From Sweltsa coloradensis (lineage: Eukaryota; Arthropoda; Insecta; Plecoptera; Chloroperlidae): a DNA stretch of 64,000 nt. The stretch lies in NCBI GenBank assembly GCA_024449915.1, contig JAMZAV010001276.1, forward strand, positions 327,093-391,092, written 5' to 3'. Below, in pieces: positions 55,701 to 64,000 of this stretch (position 1 is the stretch's first letter; every line of letters starts with the position of its first letter). The position numbers and the translations under genes were made by a program. The notes beneath the pieces are model-generated. The model saw only the letters and a program-made list of their open reading frames with translations, ran no database searches and was not told the DNA's origin.

Positions 55701-56135
55701 ACCTGGTTGCCGCACTTAGTTGCCGCACCTGTTTTTCCGCACCCGACTACCGCACCCGGCTGCCGTACATGATAAAACGATTCGATAGAGGTGAAGTGTG
55801 GACCATTATTTTCTGATAATCCCATCTTATTTACCTTTTTTGAAAAAAAGAATTGCGGAATTTGGGTGATTTGTATGGAAATTCGGAAACATACTTTACA
55901 AGGTCGAATTTATCATTCTTAAAATTTTCTCTATGCTCTGGTTTGTGCCCTGTTTGGCGTTTTTTTCGGAGAAAAAAAAAGCGGAATTTCGTAGCAGTTT
56001 TTTTAAAATTCAGAAACCCTACTTAACTACGAAAATACATCATATTAAGACATTTCTTTCAAATAAACATTTCTCTAGGATTGTCAACGTTGAGAAAAAA
56101 GAGCGAAACGTTAGGTATTAAGGATCACCGGGGAC
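52796..56135. repeat. Higher-order tandem array, three ~1.0-1.2 kb units
   Basis: Unit borders are at the (C/A)CGGGGAC sites at 52796, 53954 and 55180. Each unit has several ~110 bp sub-repeats (ACGGTTGTCGAGATAATTGC ... AGCACCTGGGAGGGTC ... TTAATACCTAACGG), a GT-rich TTATGTCGTTATGTGG tract, a 12-13 bp GCCGCACCTGGTT array, and a unique part (TTCGATAGAGGTGAAGTG; CGGAAACATACTTTACAA). Each ends with an inverted piece of the sub-repeat (GAGCGAAAACGTTAGGTATT). Open frames rich in P, H, C and R are products of the GCCGCAC array. Confidence 0.85.
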
Positions 56136-56793
56136 TAGGGATGTCAAAAAGCGTGTATTTCAGTAAACGTTTACACCCTACTCAAAAAAACGTGTACACT
56201 TTACGTCTTCTGGCGCTATATCTGTGTTACTTTTAGGTTTTGATAGACTTATATTCTACGTACATTACTTGTTTTTCTGCATAATAATTGACCCCCACAA
56301 GCACCAAGTAATAAAGAGCCCTTCCGGAGTCCCCAATTGATTCGAATTTTATTGAGCATGCCTACGGAAGACAACACTACAAATCGAGAAGACGTATAAT
56401 TTACGAGTTGCTGGATGGATGGCAAGGGGGGGTGGGGAGAGTAGTCGGGCGGCTGACGTAGCACTTGCTGCACTGCCCGTGTGCCGCTTGCTGGCCAGTG
56501 GCTGGCCAGTGGCCGGACGCACACTGCACAGAGCGATTGAAATGACGTGTCGAACTGTCGACTAGAGCCACTTGCTTTGTTCATTCATTGCCGACTACGA
56601 TTTTTGATGACTCAACGCACCGAGGTGAATAGGAGAAGGGGTTCAAATAGGAGACTATTTCGCCGCTCGCGCTTAAATTGACCTCACCCAGAAAACATCG
56701 TTCGGCGGGTCCCCACACAGGATAAAAATAGTAATTACATAAAAACGTTTACCGATCACGAAAAAACGGTACACGTGTACACGTACCTCCCTA
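56136..56793. mobile_element. hAT-like element, right copy
   Basis: Same as 52136-52795 with scattered indels; starts TAGGGATGTCAAAAAGCG and ends ACGTACCTCCCTA (one or two terminal changes). Direct orientation relative to the left copy. Confidence 0.85.
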
Positions 56794-56801
56794 CCCTACA
56801 T

Positions 56802-58260
56802 GTATCCCCTTTCTTAATTTTATCTATTATTCTTTTAAAAAAAAGCATTTTTTTGCATGACAAAGATCTTATGAAAATTGTTTTTTGATGTATTACCCCA
56901 CACTATTAACCCATAGCTCAAATGTGACTCAATCAGGGCATAGTACACTATCAACAGCAAATTCGTATCTGCATATATTTTTATTAAGTTTAACATAATA
57001 CATATATATTAGACTAGAGCTTAGTTTATTTGCTACATAATCAGTGTGGATGTCCCACGATAAGCCTTGTCAATATACAGTCCTAAGAACTTTGCTGTGT
57101 CTATTTGTTCAATAGGAAAGGGCTTCATCACATAACCTGATACAAATATTTTGATCTTCCTATTTTTTCCTTGGAATATCATACATTTAGTTTTCTTATT
57201 ATTCATTATTAGGTTATTTGGTTGCAGCCACGCGCCACTTCGTTAAAACTGATAAAAACGGTCTTTTCTAATGTTTCTATAAGTGCATGAGCAAAGGGGG
57301 GTGGTTGCATCATCTGCATACAGAAGCATATCCCCTTCATTTATTTGCACATGGCATGTCATTTATTAGTATATTGAAAAACAAAGGCCTAGTATTTATC
57401 CTTGGTGGGACTCCCCGTTTAATATATTTTTCCCCTCAGATTTAGTTTTTTATGTTCAAATGGCCAGAAAATTTTACATATTGCGTTCCTTCCATGTTTG
57501 ATACGAATATAAACCATTGCAGGGCAAATTCCCTTAATTCCATGTGAAAACAGTTTACTTATTAATTAATGTATTATACTCCACACAGTCAAAAGCTTTT
57601 GAAAGATCCATATAAATGGCTACTGGGTGTTTTTTTTTTCTGATCAAGCGCTGTTACAACATTGTCAATGAAGGCAGCAAGAGCTGTTTCAGTTGATCTC
57701 TTTTCTCTGAATCCATGTTGTTTTTTTTGCTATTATCTCATTTTTCCTCTAAGTATTCGGACAATCTATTATACATTACTCTTTCAAACACCCTTTTAAA
57801 AAGCATTAATATTGAAACTGGTCTATAATTTCTGATGTCTCTATGTTTTCCCTCTTTCAAAATTGGTTTTACCCGCGCCACCTTTAAACTTTTTGGAAAC
57901 ACACCTTCATTAAGAGACATATTAATTAATAAGTAAGTGACTCTACTAATACTCTTGCACATTTCTTTATAAGAAAACTTTATAAACCATCTGGACCTTT
58001 TTGATTTCTTATTTTTTAAATTTATTATAATTCGCAAAGTTTCATCTTCACTTACATTATTGAGGCAAAATAAGTGATCTATTTCAGGCAACACTTGTTT
58101 CCCATCATTTTCACCCTCTTTTGACTTTCTGTTAATTTTGTGGGTTTTATTTATAAAGTAGTCATTGAATGTTTCCAAATTTTCTTTGCATTTCTGACAG
58201 TTTTTATTATCTACTGTGATTTCAAATTCTGTTTCAGTTTTCTTTTTTCTTTTTGAACCC
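56802..58260 (-). pseudogene. LINE reverse transcriptase, frameshifted
   Basis: The longest open part (57738-58178) reads NEGVFPKSLKVARVKPILKE, then NYRPVSILMLFKRVFERVM and LSEYLEEK, the RT palm entrance (P-I-x-K...NYRPIS). Downstream fragments in other frames give HGFREKRSTETALAAFID, YMDLSKAFDCV (catalytic motif A) and LLYADDATT (motif C, complement near 57311-57325). The order fits jockey/CR1-type non-LTR elements. At least three frameshifts break it. The C-terminus was separated by the 52136-56793 insertion. Confidence 0.85.
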
Positions 58261-58311
58261 CTTTCCAGATTTCATATTCCATAAAACTTTACCTTTGTTT
58301 TCTGATTCTAG

Positions 58312-58990
58312 GGATGTGCGAGTACTCAAAAATTCCGAGTCGAGTCGAGTAGTGTTGCAACTCGACTCGAGTGGTCCGAGTACTTTACGAGAATCGAGTC
58401 GAGTCGAGTAGTTTTTTTGTCGACTGAGCCCGACTACAAAAGGTTCAGATTTATCCAACAGGTAGCGCTACCATCAAATCGCGTAAGAATCGATTGTTAA
58501 AGTCGAAAAGGTCGAATTTTGCTATGATACGAGCTATTACGAACAACATTTTCAATACTTGCTTGCTTTTTTTAAAGATTTTCACGCTGTTGTCACGGCG
58601 TCACTTCACAGTTTAATCGTCGTAATTGCATAAATGTATCGTTTTTTGATAGTGGGTAGAACCAAGTGAAAAACATATCACGGAGAATATAGACAATGTT
58701 GGGAAAATCCAAGTCCAAGTGTACATCCCGCAATCCTAGGCATAGGGCGACCTAACCAAGACGCGTATTTTTTTTAACAGTTTAAGATCATAAAAGAACC
58801 ATTATTAATATTGATTTTGATGTGTTGTCCCTTTAGGTTTGGCTATGAAAGTTGCATTGCCGCTTAATTTGATCGATCTTATTATGATTTTCGTCGGAAC
58901 GTGATGTTGCCTTGTTGGTTGGTTAGGCAAGCCTAGGGCCCATAGATCTAGCCTAGGCCCTGGGGCCTACCCCTAAAATGTTTTCCCCTG
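58312..58990. mobile_element. hAT-type left end, right end missing
   Basis: TAGGGATGTGCGAGTACTC with repeated GAGTCGAGTCGAGTAG blocks is a hAT terminus. No complementary end follows before the duplicated segment starts near 59066, so the element is probably cut at that junction. Confidence 0.55.
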
Positions 58991-59183
58991 AAAAAAAAAT
59001 TTTTTTTTTAAAAAATTTAAATTTTTTATAATTCAAATCAAACTCACTTTCATAGTTTTTTAAACATACTTACCTACTTATTAACTATTATGCCTTCTGG
59101 TCAAAAGGGGTGTGGCCATTACTCTAGGGCAGCCTACAATCTAGTTGATAAAGTGCTCAACCAACTCAACTATTCACACGAAG

Positions 59184-59814
59184 TTAAGGCTATTCCACCG
59201 CGTTTTTCTATTTTCCAAAATATGCTACTAAGTCAAAATATAGAAAATGGCTTGAAACATGGCTTTTTTTAGAAAATCAAAAATTTTTTTTTCCAAATTT
59301 TTCTGATCCGGTACAACGGCCAATATAGCCACCTCAAAATAATTTCAAACTTCAATTCGCCAGGGAAACACCATTCAACGTAGGGTGTTGTGTTTTTGTG
59401 ACTTTAAATTTTCAACTGTTTTCTTTTGGACTGACTGAGAGAAAACAGATTTATTTTAACAATTGTCTTCCTGCAATTTTTTCGTTTGGCAGTACAAATC
59501 GGTAAAAAATACCCCCAAACGAAAAATTCGCTGGAAAGACAATTGTTAAATAAATCTGTTTTCTCTCAGTCAGTCCATAGAAAAACAGTTAAAAATTAAT
59601 GTCAAAAAACACAACACCGTACGTTGAAGGGTGTGCCCTGGCGAATTGAAGTTAAAATTATTTTGAGGTGGCTATATTGGCCGTGAAACCGGGATCAGAA
59701 AAATTTGGAAAAATATTTTTGTTTTTCTAAAATAGCCATGTTTCAAAGCCATTCACTATATTTCAACTTAGTACTTTTTTGGGAAAATAGAAAAACGCGG
59801 TGGAATAGCCTTAA
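59184..59814. mobile_element. Palindromic TTAA element, duplicated copy
   Basis: Copy of 41474-42103, with TTAA at both ends (59184-59187 and 59811-59814) and the same GGCTATTCCACCGCG termini. Confidence 0.85.
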
Positions 59815-59873
59815 ATTGAAAAAGGGTCGTCTACTTAGCCTATTCAAACTGTGGTTCAAGGTTTCCTAGTAAT

Positions 59874-60235
59874 TTAAGAGGATGGGATAGTCGCGAAATT
59901 AAAACCACGCAAAATTACAGTTTTTTCGTGATATCTCGAGAACGATGCAACATATCTAAAAACTGATTCTAGACCTCTATGTGGTTTTGTTAGAACTATA
60001 GCCTGTACGAAAAAATATTGTAATGTGATGGTAATTTTGAATTTTAATTAAATGCATCTTAAATACAAACCGTACCGATTATTATATTTGAAATTTTTTC
60101 TTATCATATTGTTTCTAAACAAAAACATAGTGTCTAGAATCAGTTTTTTAGATATTTTGCATCGTTCTCGACATATATCACGAAAGAACTGTAATTTCGG
60201 GTGGTTTTAATTTCGCGACTATCCCACCCTCTTAA
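59874..60235. mobile_element. Second palindromic TTAA element, duplicated copy
   Basis: Copy of 42163-42525, flanked by TTAA (59874-59877 and 60232-60235); the internal arms have more small deletions. Confidence 0.85.
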
Positions 60236-60263
60236 AACAAACTAAATCTCGTCCCGACTCTAC

Positions 60264-60424
60264 CTTGGAGATGGCCGACGCCATGGACGATAGCTTGGAC
60301 GCCGAACACTGTTGCACCCAGATGCAGTAGTCGTCGATGTAGATGCGGTTGAGAAGATATCGGAAATCCCCCGTGTTGAAAAGCTTGTTGACTTCCAGCA
60401 AGCAGCGCAGCGCTTCTTTCTTAC
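60264..60424 (-). CDS. SHQ1: Duplicate of SHQ1 exon
   Basis: Identical over all 161 bp to 42554-42714, with the same splice sites and the RYLLNRIYIDDYCIWVQ core. It lies upstream of every other SHQ1 exon on the minus strand, out of order for one transcript. Used in this position it would duplicate part of the domain in the wrong place. It is either a stray exon in a recent duplication, part of a second partial gene copy, or an assembly artefact. No neighbouring SHQ1 exon is visible around it. Confidence 0.7.
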
Positions 60425-61919
60425 CTGGACAGTGTGAACATAATATTATAGTCATGATATTAAACATCTATAGTGGGCTAAAATCCTCAGCCCTTGGTCC
60501 ACTTCCGTGACAGTTTGAAGCCATCTTGAAAAGGTCAGTTTGCATGTTTAAGTAGATGGGAACAATTTGTAGCCTAAATATTTTTCAAGATGGCTGTCAG
60601 GTTGACAAGTGAGCATATTAGCCATTAACACCAAATGATTACTAAATTCCCTTATGCAATAACTTCTTATTGTTTCTGTTTGTGCATTCCCATGCTGCAC
60701 AAGCTAACCATATAATACAATCCAGAAAAATACTTAATCCTTTTAATCGCATCTAAACTAATGTAAGCAGGGCTGCCACTGACATTTAAAAAAAATCCTG
60801 TTGGAGGACGTTAAAAATCCCAAAATCCGTGAAAAGTCTAAAAACGTTAATTTTCATTGATCAAACTATGAAAATGGCCAAAATGTTATGTTTATATTTG
60901 TTACCATCAAAACCCAAAAAAGTTGCCAAGGGCCTAGGCCTTTTGCACAGACGAGAATAAATGAGCCAAAAAACGCCCGTGGTTGCTTTAATTAAGATTG
61001 CACAAAGTTTGTTAAATGTTACTTATTTACAGAAAATCTATTTTTAAATCTGACCTGGTTAAAAAATTCTTAGACCTAGGCCTAGCCGCCTAGGCCCTAG
61101 GAATGTTGCATCACAATTTTGACCTAGGCCCATGTGTTGTTTTTATTAATAACATTGCAGTCTTGCAGAACTTGTTAGTAACATTTTAATCATATACTAA
61201 TTCTATTTTTCACTTTTATGATCACATAATCCAAACTTTATAAACAAAACGAAAGAAAAAAAATTTTTTTGTAGGCTCCAATCTCCATTGTTTGTTCTTG
61301 GCTCCGCCCAAAGCAACTGTTCTGGCAAAAGCAGTTCCTACAATGTCTATTGGAATGGAGCCTGTAAGAGTGTAGGGCCTATTTATGCAGAAATATGCTT
61401 GGGGTGTAGGCTATTTGGTAGGCTTTTAAAAATTTAAAAAAGTAGGGTGCAACCATTAATTTTGCCAGGGTTTTACAACATAGGTAAGGCCTAGGCCTAA
61501 TGTTTAAAAATTTTTGTGGTCCAAATAGGGATGCGGCCGTACCCAATGGCGGCCTATAATCAGTAAGTATGGTATTTTATTCTTGTGATATTTGAGGTGA
61601 AATAGACGGGTCCTTTTTTTGAAAAAAACTTGTTTTAGTATAATTTTTTGTACATAAGCTACAATAAAAAGGAAAGGTACACTATAAGTACAGGGCGTAC
61701 TAAACTCTCTAGCCGAGTGCTGGCATAGAGGATTGCCGAAGAGAATGTATGAAAGGATTGAAAAAGGAAGAAAAATTTTATTGTAATACTACTAGTCTAA
61801 CACCCATGTTTGCTATAACTTTCATAAATTTTCAAGCTACAACTACTTATAGTAGGTTCCTTAGCTACTTGTTAAGCAACTTTCATTTACGTATATGTAG
61901 CTCACAATCCTTGTACACT
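60425..61919. other. Duplicated intron sequence
   Basis: Follows 42715-44212 with small indels; nothing coding. Confidence 0.5.
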
Positions 61920-62175
61920 GTAGCGCTCCTATCTCACCTGCACATAGCACCGGGTCTATCTCACTTGCACATAGCACCGCTCTAAACTCACCTGCACATA
62001 GCACCGCTCTATCTCACCTGCACATAGCACCACTCTATCTCACCTGCACATAGCACCGCTCTATCTCAGCCTGCACATAGCACCGCTCTATATTCACCTG
62101 CACATAGCACCACTCTATCTCACCTGCACATAGCACCACACTATCTCACCTGCACGTAGCAACCCGCCTGCACAT
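61920..62175 (+). repeat. Minisatellite, duplicated copy
   Basis: About nine units of CTATCTCACCTGCACATAG plus CACC(G/A)CT; unit order and number differ slightly from 44213-44480. Confidence 0.9.
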
Positions 62176-63041
62176 CGCCTAGAAAGCTAGAGCAAGATCC
62201 CAGTTGCGATACAGGGGGTAGATAAGAACACGCCCTCACACAGGACAACACCACGTTGTCTATACAACTGACCCCCTAGATGGGGACGAAAGTGTGTTTT
62301 AGTGTTCAGGGCCTCTTATCACATATAAATTTGCAAGATAAAATAAATAAATAATAAATACTGTATGAATGTAGGCCTCGGGTATATTTTAATATGTCAT
62401 AAAAATGTGTGGTGCAGCCATTATGTGGCCCTTTCCCTTTTATCAATAGTGTTTATAACAGCTTAAAATTTGAGTTTTTTTAAAATAAGGGTGTGGCCAT
62501 TACTACCCCAAAGGGTGGTTTTATAAATTATTTTTAATAAAGTAAATACGGTATGTGCTTTTATTTACAAAACATTTTTTGATTTCTAAATAAAATACGT
62601 AATGTTGTTTAAAAAATAAAACACATTCAATATTTAACCTTTTCAATGCTGGGTTTTGAACGGAGCACCCAACACCCCAGTGCTGGGTTATTTTGAGCAA
62701 AAAGTCAATTTCTCTCACTTTTATTTGATAGTAATATTTAACTTATCAAAACGTTTCCACATCCTTTGAAATGAAGTGTTTTTCATTACACATTTATACA
62801 CCTTGAGTAGATTGTCTTGCTTTTATACTGTCAAGACTTTAATTTACATGTGACAATTGCCCTAGCATTGGCCTATGTAAGTGTGAGCTGGTTTTCGTCA
62901 CCTAGGCCTACTGGCAACGTCTTCTACTTCTCTATTATTTTAACCTTTACTTCAAAGTCTAAGATCGCTAAACAAGTCCGAATATGGATCATAAACCTCT
63001 TCATTACAACCCATTTTGCATAATAACTGTGTCATTTTATC

Positions 63042-63895
63042 ATCCTAACTAGGTTGCCGTCGATAATCGAAATATCGATCGATTATCGATATCAGTAATA
63101 TGATATGATAATCGATTCAAGTATTTTGATATGATATGATATGATTATCGATTTAAATAGTGACATCGAGTTTTCGGCGTTTACCATGCTTAAAATGCCG
63201 CGCTGTCGTATCAACGCGCCGATTGGTTGTCGGAGTAGGCAATCGCTGCTCAAGTAATAATGCCACGCCCACCGCTGCCAGTGCGCATGCGCTCGCAGCG
63301 CGATACAAGGCGATACGAAAACATCGCCCGGCCCGATTGCGATTTGCGATGTATTCAGTACGGCTCGACGTGTTGTGGCGTGAACTTCTCTAGCTCATCC
63401 TGCCCAATTATATTGAATTGGTGATGTTTCTTCCGTCCCAAACCCAAAGAAGATATTTGCCATTACTTCTGACGCTGCCTAACAAGATGAGTCAAGTGTG
63501 GCAGTTTTTTATTATTCAAGAACGACGACGAGGAGGTTGGGAGAGATAAGCTGTGAGCTCGATGTCGATGAGATCTCGCCACTATCTCTCGCTCGCTAGA
63601 TGCCGTACTGTTTGGAACACGTAAACAGTGACACCCATGCAAGTCAAGACTATTAAAATATAGGCTGTGTAATTGAAATTCAGCCCTCAATTTTATTTTA
63701 AACATCTATCCTTAATGATCTCTTGTATTAGTGTATCAATTTTTTGCGTTTTTTTCTGCTTCCTAGGCTAATTTGACATTTGATATGATACGTTTGGGTC
63801 TATGATATCGATATATTTCGTATGATAATAAAAAAATTCGATGCTCCGATTATCGATCACGATTTTCACATCGAACAGGCAACCCTAATCCTAAC
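63042..63895. mobile_element. hAT element, duplicated copy
   Basis: Copy of 45342-46199 (here 63050-63887) including its target repeat ATCCTAAC (63042-63049, 63888-63895). One G is lost from the TAGGG end and the interior has several deletions. Confidence 0.9.
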
Positions 63896-64000
63896 CTTTT
63901 CCAGACCTATTATCTTTACTTGATGTTCAGTTCTGTCAATTTGCACTACTAAAAAAACTAGGCATCTTGTCAAACATGAGATTTAACAGTTGCATATGAG

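Larger units (their letters stand above)
52136..56793. mobile_element. Composite hAT-array-hAT insertion in a LINE
   Basis: The insertion is flanked by CCCTACAT (52128-52135 and 56794-56801) and interrupts a LINE. It consists of a ~660 bp hAT-like element, a three-unit tandem array, and a second copy of the hAT-like element in direct orientation. The inner borders of the two elements share a different 8 bp repeat, CCGGGGAC (52796-52803 and 56128-56135). Confidence 0.85.
59066..63957. repeat. 4.9 kb duplicated segment, copy B
   Basis: Copy of 41310-46276, same orientation. It has many extra or missing bases in homopolymers. It ends inside CACTACTAAAAA, after which the two copies differ (63957 / 46276). 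Confidence 0.92.

Overview
This window looks like nuclear DNA from an animal, probably an invertebrate. It is AT-rich, packed with transposons, and has short exons separated by long introns full of repeats. No open reading frame is longer than about 200 codons, there are no bacterial-style operons, and tRNA-derived SINEs, LINE remnants and non-autonomous hAT elements cover much of the sequence. The octamer TAGGCCTA and its overlaps (AGGCCTAGGCCT) are strikingly frequent. I cannot name the species; an arthropod or another invertebrate is plausible, but this is inference only.

Layout. Positions 1-1201 hold a truncated SINE and a complete hAT-type element. Positions 1225-12190 hold a ~4 kb segment present twice (1225-5232 and 8271-12190). 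Each copy carries five candidate minus-strand exons. The five exons of the second copy join with matching phases into one open frame of about 240 codons, while the first copy is broken at three of them. Two more candidate exons lie between the copies (6141-6305, 6544-6727). I do not recognise the protein. Positions 12240-17870 are LINE tails, SINEs, a tRNA-like cloverleaf and inverted-repeat elements. Positions 17995-24010 hold exons of a second unidentified minus-strand gene (21276-21417 and 17995-18143, in phase), a decayed copy of one of them, and a plus-strand exon with a Tudor-like sequence (23451-23516). Positions 24.6-39.3 kb are almost entirely repeats and mobile elements.

The best identified gene is SHQ1 (H/ACA snoRNP assembly factor) on the minus strand. 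Three exons are clear (46903-47111, 42554-42714, 39372-39517) and one further upstream is probable (50216-50297). One internal exon is missing from view, and the splice phases independently demand it. A ~4.9 kb piece of the locus (about 41.31-46.28 kb) including one SHQ1 exon recurs at 59.07-63.96 kb. The two exon copies are identical but the surrounding DNA differs by many small indels, so this is either a recent duplication or an assembly artefact.

The most unusual structure is at 52136-56793. Two ~660 bp hAT-like elements flank a three-unit higher-order tandem array. The outer ends carry one 8 bp target duplication (CCCTACAT, inside a LINE) and the inner ends carry a different one (CCGGGGAC, belonging to the array). 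This is what one expects from composite transposition or from integration of a circular repeat molecule.
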